From assembly GCA_022448265.1 (NCBI GenBank), contig JAKVCC010000010.1:1-64000 (forward strand): a stretch of 64,000 nucleotides of DNA. The letters run 5' to 3'. This document shows positions 56,053 to 64,000 of this stretch, one piece after another (position 1 is the first letter of the stretch; each line of letters begins with the position of its first letter). The notes beneath the pieces were generated by a model, which was given only the letters and a program-made list of their open reading frames with translations, did no database searches and was not told the origin of the DNA. This DNA comes from Pirellulales bacterium. GTDB lineage: Bacteria; Planctomycetota; Planctomycetia; Pirellulales; Lacipirellulaceae. The position numbers and the translations under genes are program-made.

Positions 56053-56298
56053 ATGCGATTTCGAACTATATTTTTCTCGACATAGCTGGTCGCTATCGGT
56101 GCCGCGGGAGCCGCGGCTCAAACAATCTTGTCGCAATATGAATTTGACGGCGACCTGTCCAACTCGTCATCGCATGTGGATGCCAACGCGGTCGAGGCCC
56201 CGAATAGTACGTTCAAAGAAGGTCACGTTGCGGATACGGCCGTGACCGGAACGGCGACATTTGGAACGGGCCTGGATGGGTCGGCCAATGCTGCATGA
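56053..56298 (+). pseudogene. N-terminal fragment of a LamG/PEP-CTERM-like secreted protein
   Basis: From the ATG at 56053 the frame gives a signal peptide (MRFRTIFFST, TAG at 56083-56085, LVAIGAAGAAAQ) and then a mature start ILSQYEFDGDLSNSSSHVDA and sequence to GTGLDGSANAA before TGA. This is the N-terminus of the LamG-like secreted proteins that often carry PEP-CTERM tails. It is cut off after about 80 codons and broken by TAG in the signal peptide. Confidence 0.75.
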
Positions 56299-56337
56299 TG
56301 AACTCAAGCCGTGCAGCGGCACCCACAACTCGAAACC

Positions 56338-57906
56338 TTAATGCCGAAAATGCCGACTGCCCGTGAAAATCATAGGCAAGCCATGTTCGTTGCAGGCCGC
56401 GATCACTTCGTTGTCGCGCTTGGATCCGCCGGGCTGGATCACCGCCGCGATGCCCGCGCCGGCCGCCCGGTGAATCGAATCGTCGAAGGGGAAAAACGCG
56501 TCGGAGGCCAGCACGGAACCTTCGGCCCGGTCGGCCGCTTTGCGAATGGCAATTTCTACCGAATCGACCCGGCTCATTTGCCCAGCCCCGACGCCAACCA
56601 ATAGGCCCTGCCTGGCAAGGACTATGGCGTTTGACTTGACGTGGCGACAGACCGACCAAGCAAAGGCTAGATCGCTTTGCTGGGCGCTGCTGGGCACGGC
56701 ATCAGTAACGACCTTCCAAACCGAGGGGTCGTCGTCCAGGTCGTCGGCAGCCTGACAAAGCATGCCGCCATCGATTTGGCGAAATTGGGGCTGCGCCTGC
56801 CCCGCCTCAATTTTTCCGACCCGTAACAGCCGCACACTCGCCTTCCATTTGGGTCGGGTGGTAAGAATCTGAAGCGCCTCGGGCATAAAATCGGGAGCGA
56901 TAATTGCCTCGACAAAGCGTCCTGGCCCCACCAAAAATTCGGCCATGGGACCATCAACCGCCACGTTCACTCCAATCACCGAGCCAAAAGCGCTGGTTGG
57001 ATCGCCTTCCCAGGCATTGGCAATTGCTTCGCCCAGACTGCCGGCGGTCGCCGCCCCGCAAGGGTTGTTGTGTTTGAGCACGGCCACACCGGGAGTCGGC
57101 AACGAACGGGCAATCGCTAGGGCTGCATCAAGGTCCAACAGGTTATTGTAGGACAACTCCTTGCCGTTAAGTTGCTCGGCGTTAACCAGACGGTGCGGAC
57201 CAGCGGCAGGCGAAGTGTAGAGAGTGGCCGATTGATGCGGGTTTTCGCCGTAGCGCAGCCCCACGCGACGTTCCAGTTGCAGCAATACCCGTTCGGGCGC
57301 GCTGGAGCCGGCCGTGAGGCCGGCAAAGTAGGCTGCAATAGCCGTGTCGTAGGCAGCCGTGCGGGCAAAGGCGGCGCCAGCCAAATCGTGGCGCAGTTCG
57401 GGAGTGGTACACCCGTCGCGCTGAATATGTGTCGCGATCAGGTCGTACTGGTCCGGACTGGTTGCGAGCGTAACAAAGGCGTGGTTCTTGGCCGCGGAAC
57501 GGACCATCGAGGGCCCGCCGATATCGATTTGCTCGATCGCTTCCGCCACGGTTACGCCGTCACGGGCAACCGTATCTTCGAACGGGTAGAGGTTCACCAC
57601 GACCAACTCGAAGGGAGCAATGGAATGCTCGGCCACCGACGCCATATCGGCCGGATTGTCGTGCCGACAGAGGAGCCCGCCGTGAACCTTGGGGTGCAGG
57701 GTCTTGACCCTGCCCTCCATCATCTCGGGAAATCCGGTGTACTCGGCAACGTCACACACTGCAAGTCCCGCATCTTCCAGGTGGCGACGTGTGCCGCCTG
57801 TGCTGAAGATCTCAATGCCTGCGCCAACCAGGGTCTGGACAAATTCAACGAGGCCCGTTTTGTCACTAACGCTGACTAGCGCGCGCTGGATGGGGGAAGA
57901 AGCCAT
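56338..57906 (-). CDS. purH: AICAR transformylase / IMP cyclohydrolase
   Basis: A 522-residue bifunctional enzyme of purine synthesis of normal length, catalysing the last two steps to IMP in the cytoplasm. The N-terminal MGS-like cyclohydrolase domain contains [43 protein letters not shown] and NLYPFE; the C-terminal transformylase has [36 protein letters not shown] and the final GSRHFRH. Start ATG at 57906. Confidence 0.97.
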   Translation of the reverse strand: MASSPIQRALVSVSDKTGLVEFVQTLVGAGIEIFSTGGTRRHLEDAGLAVCDVAEYTGFPEMMEGRVKTLHPKVHGGLLCRHDNPADMASVAEHSIAPFELVVVNLYPFEDTVARDGVTVAEAIEQIDIGGPSMVRSAAKNHAFVTLATSPDQYDLIATHIQRDGCTTPELRHDLAGAAFARTAAYDTAIAAYFAGLTAGSSAPERVLLQLERRVGLRYGENPHQSATLYTSPAAGPHRLVNAEQLNGKELSYNNLLDLDAALAIARSLPTPGVAVLKHNNPCGAATAGSLGEAIANAWEGDPTSAFGSVIGVNVAVDGPMAEFLVGPGRFVEAIIAPDFMPEALQILTTRPKWKASVRLLRVGKIEAGQAQPQFRQIDGGMLCQAADDLDDDPSVWKVVTDAVPSSAQQSDLAFAWSVCRHVKSNAIVLARQGLLVGVGAGQMSRVDSVEIAIRKAADRAEGSVLASDAFFPFDDSIHRAAGAGIAAVIQPGGSKRDNEVIAACNEHGLPMIFTGSRHFRH

Positions 57907-58560
57907 GATAGGAATTCGGATGGAGGATTAGGAACTGCGGACTGGTCTCTGGCCGTTGATTCTATCGCAAAGCAGACCGACCCACCCCCGATCTCCTCGG
58001 GGGAGTCCCACGATAGCACTTCGGAGATTGTGTTTCAACTTGTGCGCCCACATAGGCCCCAGCCGTTCCGCCTACCTCTACTTGCGACGAACTTTTTCAT
58101 TCGTCATACGTAATACAACAATAAGTGGTAGCCGGATCCTATGATGACCGGCATTGTCCTTGCAGGACGCTTTTCCTTGTCGTGTCGGGCACCTTGGATT
58201 CAATTCTGGGGTCGCCTCATAAACGGAACCAGTCGACTATTCAGCAAAACCCGTCTCAGCGGCGATTCCAGTGCGAGGCCTCTGATCGGAAGCGCGATGG
58301 TGATTGCCGCATGGACTGTGACGGTCGCGCTGGACCCTGTGTAGAAAGTACTCGCAAACACGCCTGGAAGTTTTTTGACCAGGCCAATTGCGTGACCTAT
58401 ATTCACTTGGGTGCAAATACTGACCCGTTTTGCTTTCCGTGCGCTCCGAGTCTGCATTTCGTGGGGCCCGGTGCGTAAGACTCGCCGTCGCACTGATCGC
58501 CCCCTCCCAGGGCCCAGTGCGGGCGACGCGACACACTCCCCACATAATTACGAGCATCAC
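57907..58560. other. Divergent region between purH and the processing protease
   Basis: About 650 bases. A hairpin cccccga/tcggggg around tctcc lies at about 57985-58003. Frames on both strands (for example 58200-58493, minus) have no domain. Both promoters should be here. The frame of the protease is open to 58411, but that part is not conserved. Confidence 0.4.
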
Positions 58561-60252
58561 ATGACAAAATGGGTCCCCACGCAGCAAACTGGGTTTGCAC
58601 ACCCAACGCTATCCTGGCTGCTTTCTGCAGTTCTCTTTGCGACAGTGGCCGGGCCAGCCAAAGCCCAAACTGCGGCTGTGGATCAGCCTGTCACGATAAG
58701 CTCGGAAACCTTACCACAGCCTGAAGTCAACGCGCTGCTGGAAAGATTAGATCAATTGGAATCCAACAAACGTTGGGGCGAAGCGCTCAGCGTTTATGAG
58801 GATTCCCTACGAGAATATCGCAACAATGAAACCCTGCGATTGCGGCATGATATCGCGAAGTTGCACTACAGCTTGGATCGCCGCTATCGGGATCAAAGTT
58901 TTCGGCGCTCGATTGCAAGCTTGAATCGCCAAGAATCTCTGGCGCTCTATTCCGAGCTCCTGCAAAAAACTAACACTCACCACGTCCATTCGCCGGCCTG
59001 GCGAACTCTGGGAGTGCGCGGTACTCGCGCGGTAGAACTCGCATTGGCTGACCAGGACTTCCTCAATACAAACAACATTCAATTGTCGGCCGATCGACAC
59101 GCAGCATTGCGGGATGAATTGCATCAACTACTAAGTCAGAAAAACCTCGACACGTCACACAATCTCGTTGGGTATGTATCGGAAGTAGCCCAATTATTGG
59201 AGGCTCGCGCCAGGCTGAATCCAACCGCTTCAGTATTGGAATTTGTTGCCGCAGCTGCCGATGGACTAGACGACTATTCGGCCTACCTTACAGCCGATCA
59301 GCTTCGCGAGGTGTATTCGCAAATTGAAGGAAATTTCGTCGGCCTGGGAGTCGAGCTCAAGGCGGAGGAAGGCGCGCTATTGATTGTTCATGTGATTCCA
59401 AACAGCCCCGCCCAACGATCGGGTATCCAGGCCAATGATCGTATTGTTGCTGTCGATGGCAAAAGTACCGCCGAAATGTCTACGGATGAGGCGGCCGCCA
59501 TGCTTACCGGCGCCGAGGGGAGTTGGGTGCGTGTTACTGCCTACACAAATGGCTCGCAGCCGAGGGTACTTAATATTCGGCGTGAGCACGTAGAGGTTCC
59601 GAGCCTGGAAGGCGTGAAAATTTGTGATCCTGACTTTGGCATTGCCTACATTCGCATCCCTGCTTTCCAAAAAGCAACTGCCCGCGATCTGGAAGCCGCC
59701 CTGTGGGACCTGCATCGTCAAGGGATGCGTTCGCTGATCCTCGATCTGCGTCACAATCCAGGTGGATTATTAACCTCGTCAGTTGAGGTCGCCGATAAGT
59801 TTTTGACCAAGGGAAATATCGTTTCCACTCGTGGCAGACGGGCCCAGGAGGACTTTAACTACCAAGCCCACTACGGTGGCACCTGGCGAGTACCGCTGGT
59901 TGTACTGATTGATGGCGACAGTGCCAGTGCCAGTGAGATTTTTGCGGGAGCTATCAAGGACAATAATCGAGGCCAGGTCATCGGCACCACCTCCTACGGC
60001 AAAGGCTCCGTCCAAGGAATCTTTCCGCTTGGATTCGCGGGTGCCGGCATTCGGTTGACGACGGCCAAATTCTTTTCGCCCAACGGCGTACCAATCAACC
60101 ATCGCGGAGTCGATCCTCATGTGGTCGTCGAGCCATACCGAGTAGCCAAGCCCGTCTTCTCAGAGATTGCAGACAACGAGCCGCACGAAGACGAGGATGC
60201 GGTTTTGGAGGCAGCGGTAGCCGCCGCGCGTAGCCGATTGGCAGCCCGCTGA
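58561..60252 (+). CDS. Carboxy-terminal processing serine protease (S41, CtpA/Prc)
   Basis: A 563-residue exported protease. A signal peptide covers residues 1-35 (ends AKAQ). A helical region (60-270) precedes a PDZ domain (about 265-345; GNFVGLGVELKAEEG, IPNSPAQRSGIQANDRIVAVDG). The catalytic domain has DLRHNPGG, Ser456 in DSASASEIFAGA and Lys481 in SYGKGSVQG, 25 residues apart as expected, and ends in SPNGVPINHRGVDP. It should trim or degrade proteins in the periplasm. The ATG at 58561 is chosen for the signal peptide. Confidence 0.93.
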   Translation: MTKWVPTQQTGFAHPTLSWLLSAVLFATVAGPAKAQTAAVDQPVTISSETLPQPEVNALLERLDQLESNKRWGEALSVYEDSLREYRNNETLRLRHDIAKLHYSLDRRYRDQSFRRSIASLNRQESLALYSELLQKTNTHHVHSPAWRTLGVRGTRAVELALADQDFLNTNNIQLSADRHAALRDELHQLLSQKNLDTSHNLVGYVSEVAQLLEARARLNPTASVLEFVAAAADGLDDYSAYLTADQLREVYSQIEGNFVGLGVELKAEEGALLIVHVIPNSPAQRSGIQANDRIVAVDGKSTAEMSTDEAAAMLTGAEGSWVRVTAYTNGSQPRVLNIRREHVEVPSLEGVKICDPDFGIAYIRIPAFQKATARDLEAALWDLHRQGMRSLILDLRHNPGGLLTSSVEVADKFLTKGNIVSTRGRRAQEDFNYQAHYGGTWRVPLVVLIDGDSASASEIFAGAIKDNNRGQVIGTTSYGKGSVQGIFPLGFAGAGIRLTTAKFFSPNGVPINHRGVDPHVVVEPYRVAKPVFSEIADNEPHEDEDAVLEAAVAAARSRLAAR

Positions 60253-60395
60253 TTGTGATTGACCCCAAGGCGAATCAATCTTCGCGAGGCTTTGCCACCG
60301 CCGCGTGCCAAACTTGGCAGAGGTAGCTGGTTGACGCGAGATTGGCCGCACCCGATACTTGATCCGGTTCCAATCTACTTCTACGGGTATCTCTC

Positions 60396-60848
60396 ATGGC
60401 TTACGACGACGAGGACGATCTGTTTGGTGAAGAATTCGACTTCGTGGATGACGACGAAGGTGACATCCAAGCGGACACAAGAGAAGACGAATCCGGTCGG
60501 CAAGAAGCCGCTACAGACGAATCGTCAGGCAAGAAAGAAAAACCCAAGCGACGGACAACTCGGGGTGGCAATAAGCGTCGCACCAAAAGCGACTCTGATG
60601 GCGACGACTCGGAAACTGTGGACACGGAAGCTGCCAAAAAGCCCGAAGAGGATCCAGGCCCTCCTCCACCTCCAACCGACCATGTCGTGCACATCTACGA
60701 ATTCGGTAATTTTGTTCGCACTATCCAACGCGAATTCACCAGCGAAGATGCCGAAGCCTTTGCCACTGAATTCAACCGCACGTCCAAGTCATACAGTCGT
60801 GCAGCGGTTCCTGCTGGCAAGGATGAGGAAGCGGCGCTGTCTATCTAA
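60396..60848 (+). CDS. Hypothetical protein with acidic/basic disordered N-terminus
   Basis: A 150-residue protein. Residues 1-90 are disordered: acidic (DDEDDLFGEEFDFVDDDEGD), then basic (KPKRRTTRGGNKRRTK), then Pro-rich (PPPPPTD). Residues 94-140 form a small compact part with HVVHIYEFGNFVRTIQREF and EDAEAFATEFNRTSK. I do not recognise it, but the C-terminal part looks conserved. The start has GGGTA upstream. It lies 143 bases after the protease. Confidence 0.75.
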   Translation: MAYDDEDDLFGEEFDFVDDDEGDIQADTREDESGRQEAATDESSGKKEKPKRRTTRGGNKRRTKSDSDGDDSETVDTEAAKKPEEDPGPPPPPTDHVVHIYEFGNFVRTIQREFTSEDAEAFATEFNRTSKSYSRAAVPAGKDEEAALSI

Positions 60849-61342
60849 GAAGCCCGCCTGAATGATACTCAGTGCTTGATTGATTATTGTGCGGGAACCT
60901 GCTGGGAGTGCGCACAAGATCTGGCTACTGCGCGGCCTGTCTTCATCATGCGGAGCATGATGTCTACAATGGGCCGTCATAACTTTCTGTGACAATTGCC
61001 TTATTGATCAGCGCGCGAAGATGTGACCCGGGCCACCGCCGGTGAAAAACATGTTTGCGCACTTAAAATCGCTTAAGGCGGGGGCTCATGAACAAAGCAA
61101 AGATCTTTAGGAGCCTTGTCCCGTTTCCCAAGGGTCTTGCCCGCATTCAGAGGGACTGGCCCACCTGAGGAGCTACCAGGCACCGTTATTTTCGTTGTCA
61201 TGGGCACTCTGGGAGTATTCGGCACATCGGGGAGCAAAAAGCCCGAGACCCACAGTCAATTCGCGTGCTTTGGTCGGGCGGTGCGTGGTACGTTAAATAG
61301 TTGCGATACCGCTGCCCTGCTGGACTACGAGGATAGAATCCA
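60849..61342. other. Intergenic stretch before the TPR gene
   Basis: About 490 bases. The 61116-61403 frame on the plus strand overlaps the TPR gene start and has no domain. Nothing else is evident. Confidence 0.4.
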
Positions 61343-62905
61343 ATGCCAAATCTTAATTTTTTCTCCTACGCTCTGGGAGTGCTGGCCATTGCACTCCTAT
61401 TAAGCGTTCCGGCCGGCGCCCAACCAACCCAATCGAACCGCCTCCCCGAGGTGGATGCCGCTTTCCAAGCCGGCACTGCAGCACTGGCTGCCGAGAATTG
61501 GGACGAGGCCGTTGCCCATTTCAGTCGAGCCACCGGTATGGATGACACATATCCGGAGGCTTTCCTGGGGCTGGCAGATGCCCTGCTTGGGCTAAAAGAC
61601 TACCAGGAAGCAGGCCTGAATTATCGCAACGTAACAGATCGCAGCGTCAATCTATCTCCAGTGGTGATGGCTCAGGCCTTGAACGGTCGAGGGATTTGCT
61701 CTCGCGAGATGGGGGATTGGGATGCAGCCATGAGAGACTTTGAACTTGCGTTTTCCGCGGATCGCAATAATGCCGAGGTTGCGGCAAACGCCGGTGACAT
61801 GCTGATCAACTATTTCCCTGTCCCAGAACCAACCCGAGCACTACGTTTTTTGGATGTTGCGATCGGGCAGAATCCGGCAAATGCAGGAGCGCTGCGTAAC
61901 CGCGGTTGGGCATATGGCGCACTCGGGAACTATGATGAAGCCGTATTGGATATGAAAAGATCGCTTGAGGTGGCTCCTGGGGATTTTGAGACGCATTTTC
62001 GTCTGTCAAAGATCTACAACCGCCAAGAGGACTACGCGGCGGAAATAACTGCCCTTTCTAATGCAATTTCTACTTACAAGCCTGAGGAGAACACCGATCC
62101 GGAAACCTTCATCCAAGGCTATCTCGACCGCTCGAGAGCCGCGCTGACCCTGGCAAATCGTGCTGATACGCCTCAAGCGCAGAAGGATGAGCTCTACGAT
62201 GCGGTCATCGTCGATGCGGACGCGGTGCTGGCGGAAGAGCCCGACCGATATCCCGTATCAGGGCGGGCCCTCTATCGGCGAGGCCTAGCATTGCGAATGC
62301 AAGGCCGTTTGAGCGAGGCCATCAAATCACTGGACGAAGCAATCCAAATAGCTCCGGTGGGTACTGAGGGCGGCTATCTTGCCGAAGCCTATCAAAAGCG
62401 GGGAATTTGCTGGCACTATCAAGAGCAGGGAAGTCTGGCACGGGGCGATTTTGAAGCGGCAGCCAACATCAGTTTTGAGGATCCACTACCACCACTTTGG
62501 ATCGGTTACACCTATGCCCAGGAAGGCGACTATCGCCAAGCGGTCAAGAGCTTTGGCGAGGCACTGGCCAAAAACCCGGCCTTCCCATTGGTCTATGTAA
62601 ATCGAGGCTTGGCCTACGTGCAACTGAAAGAATACAAAAGGGGCGTAGACAACTTTAACGAAGCCATTCGCCACGAGTCTGAAGAAATAGCCAAGGCTAG
62701 GCATTTCTACAAGCGTGGGGTCGCCTACTTGTGGCTCGAGGAGCATCAGAAGGCCTTTGAATCGTTTCACCATGCCACGCTCAACGACACCAAGTACCAG
62801 GCGGCATTTAGTCAAGCGGCTGCGGCCCTGGAAAAATTGGGTAAATCAAACCTGGCAGAGCAATACCAGCAGCGAGCCCGTGCCTTGTCGACTTTACCAA
62901 ACTAA
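61343..62905 (+). CDS. Exported TPR-repeat protein
   Basis: A 520-residue protein. The signal peptide MPNLNFFSYALGVLAIALLLSVPAGAQ is followed by about 13 tetratricopeptide repeats from residue 35 to the end (for example AENWDEAVAHFSRATGMDDTYPEAFLGLADALLGL and KAFESFHHATLNDTKYQAAFSQAAAALEKLG). It is probably periplasmic and mediates protein contacts. AGGATAG precedes the ATG. A terminator follows at 62933. Confidence 0.9.
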   Translation: MPNLNFFSYALGVLAIALLLSVPAGAQPTQSNRLPEVDAAFQAGTAALAAENWDEAVAHFSRATGMDDTYPEAFLGLADALLGLKDYQEAGLNYRNVTDRSVNLSPVVMAQALNGRGICSREMGDWDAAMRDFELAFSADRNNAEVAANAGDMLINYFPVPEPTRALRFLDVAIGQNPANAGALRNRGWAYGALGNYDEAVLDMKRSLEVAPGDFETHFRLSKIYNRQEDYAAEITALSNAISTYKPEENTDPETFIQGYLDRSRAALTLANRADTPQAQKDELYDAVIVDADAVLAEEPDRYPVSGRALYRRGLALRMQGRLSEAIKSLDEAIQIAPVGTEGGYLAEAYQKRGICWHYQEQGSLARGDFEAAANISFEDPLPPLWIGYTYAQEGDYRQAVKSFGEALAKNPAFPLVYVNRGLAYVQLKEYKRGVDNFNEAIRHESEEIAKARHFYKRGVAYLWLEEHQKAFESFHHATLNDTKYQAAFSQAAAALEKLGKSNLAEQYQQRARALSTLPN

Positions 62906-62932
62906 CTTATTGATGCAGAGTAATCCTGACGA

Positions 62933-62966
62933 CCCGCGTCTCGCTCGTGAGCGGCGGGCTTTTTTT
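62933..62966 (+). terminator. Intrinsic terminator after the TPR gene
   Basis: Stem cccgc/gcggg with an inner gctc/gagc and a following run of seven T or ct plus T. It lies about 28 bases after the TPR stop codon. Confidence 0.85.
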
Positions 62967-63107
62967 GTGCGCGGCGTTGGCACTGCTGCTTTCCAACAAA
63001 GGGCTATAGGCCGACCCTTTGTTGTCATTGCGGGACGGTAAGTTGGCGGTGGCACTCGGGGAAGGCCATGTGGCGGGGGGAGGTGTTACCAAGATTTGGG
63101 ACTGGTT

Positions 63108-64000
63108 TTACCCAATAACGTCATGAATTGGTTCGACGCGCTCCACGCCCACTAGTTTTTTATCAAGACCACCGTAGAAATAAGTAAGATTGTTGGGATC
63201 CAGGCCAAGCTGGTGCAGAATTGTGGCGTGAAGATGTTTGACATGCAGCGGCTTCTCGACGGCAGCAGAACCCAATTCGTCCGTCGTGCCGACGCTCATA
63301 CCGCCGCGGATTCCACCTCCCGCCATCCACATGGTAAATCCATAGGAATTGTGATCGCGCCCTGTTCCCTTGTCATACTCGGCCGTCGGCTGCCGACCAA
63401 ATTCTCCGCCCCATACGACAAGCGTATCGCTTAGCATGCCGCGCTGCTTGAGGTCTTTGAGCAGCCCCGCAATCGGTTTGTCGGTGCTGCCTGCGTGCTT
63501 ATTGTGGTTGTGCACTAGGTCGCCGTGCGCGTCCCAGTTGTCATCATTGTGAGCACCGCCCGAATAAAGCTGGATAAAACGAACACCCCGCTCAACCAGT
63601 CGTCTTGCCATCAAGCACTTGCGTCCAAAACCCTGTGTTCGACTATCGTCAATTCCGTAGAGCTTATGCGTGGCCGGCGTCTCATCGTCCAAATTGACGG
63701 CTTCCGGGGCATGATCTTGCATTTTATACGCCAGCTCATAGCTTGCGATGCGCGCCGCCAGATCAGAGTTGTCTGTCCGCGGGCTTTGATGGTTCTGATT
63801 TTTTTCGAGCAAGCGATCCAGAAGCCGTCGTTGCGTCGATCGGCTCATCCCCGCAGGCGGATTCAGATCTAGAATCGGCACCCCCCCCGATCGCATCACG
63901 ACGCCCTGGTGCGCAGCAGGCATATACCCGCTCGACCAGTTCTTGGCGCCGCTGATAGGACCACCAGTGTCGTCGAGCATGACGACGAAGCCGGGTAGAT
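63108..64000 (-). CDS. DUF1501 protein, C-terminal part (runs off the window)
   Basis: At least 297 codons of the C-terminal end. The visible start at the window edge is LPGFVVMLDDTGGPISGAKN, followed by NWSSGYMPAAHQGV, then GVRFIQLYSGGAHNDDNWDAHGDL and VVWGGEFGRQPTAEYDKGTGRDHN, which are hallmarks of the planctomycete DUF1501 (sulfatase-like, alkaline phosphatase fold) family. The N-terminus with its Tat-type signal is beyond the window. In planctomycetes these proteins usually pair with a DUF1549/DUF1553 cytochrome-like gene, which should lie just outside. Confidence 0.92.
   Translation of the reverse strand, partial: LPGFVVMLDDTGGPISGAKNWSSGYMPAAHQGVVMRSGGVPILDLNPPAGMSRSTQRRLLDRLLEKNQNHQSPRTDNSDLAARIASYELAYKMQDHAPEAVNLDDETPATHKLYGIDDSRTQGFGRKCLMARRLVERGVRFIQLYSGGAHNDDNWDAHGDLVHNHNKHAGSTDKPIAGLLKDLKQRGMLSDTLVVWGGEFGRQPTAEYDKGTGRDHNSYGFTMWMAGGGIRGGMSVGTTDELGSAAVEKPLHVKHLHATILHQLGLDPNNLTYFYGGLDKKLVGVERVEPIHDVIG

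Overview
The window looks like chromosome from a planctomycete, most likely a member of the Pirellulales. Evidence for this is the combination of PEP-CTERM secreted proteins, a prepilin-like DUF1559 protein, a DUF1501 protein, a TIGR03032-type protein, a long trigger factor with two adjacent ClpP genes, very large signal peptidases I with inserted domains, and lipid A/LPS genes (lpxI, lpxD, lptB) that imply an outer membrane. Assignment is by protein family recognition only; no database search was possible.

Layout. 0-15 kb: a membrane HTTM/MORN protein, a large secreted protein of unknown function, a decayed membrane-protein gene, a DCC thiol oxidoreductase, panB, a type I GAPDH, a repeat-bearing lipoprotein, the clpP-clpP2-tig protein quality-control cluster and a tRNA-Gly(GCC). 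14-32 kb: a surface-glycan locus in two divergent arms. The left (minus) arm carries a decayed PhyH dioxygenase, HisF-like and HisH-like proteins, an N-acetyl-sugar amidotransferase, two paralogous GT-B-like proteins with a four-cysteine N-terminus, a sulfotransferase, an FkbM methyltransferase, a DUF4254 protein, a GT9 glycosyltransferase and a membrane protein. The right (plus) arm is a tightly coupled neuA-neuB-neuC-neuD-ptmE-legB operon for a nonulosonic (legionaminic-type) acid. Read together they predict an amidinated (acetamidino) nonulosonate on a sulfated and/or methylated surface glycan.

32-51 kb: trpC, a broken PEP-CTERM gene, a receiver-like protein and a sigma-54 activator, then lpxI-lpxD, a membrane-anchored J-domain protein, an SDR, a TIGR03032 protein, lptB, two adjacent signal peptidases I with zinc-ribbon insertions, a small lipoprotein, lepA, a ROK kinase lacking the usual zinc cysteines, and a CinA-like/NadD-like fusion protein. 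51-64 kb: a structured leader in front of a PEP-CTERM gene, a second PEP-CTERM protein, gene remnants, a DUF1559 protein, purH, a carboxy-terminal processing protease, a TPR protein and the end of a DUF1501 gene that runs off the window.

The main unexpected structure is a duplication linking the two ends of the window. The first 93 bases are identical to the PEP-CTERM terminator region at 52838-52930, and a piece of the HTTM gene (605-699) recurs as a decayed copy at 54308-54401. Several other broken genes lie in the PEP-CTERM neighbourhoods and in the glycan locus; most of their in-frame stops are TAG.
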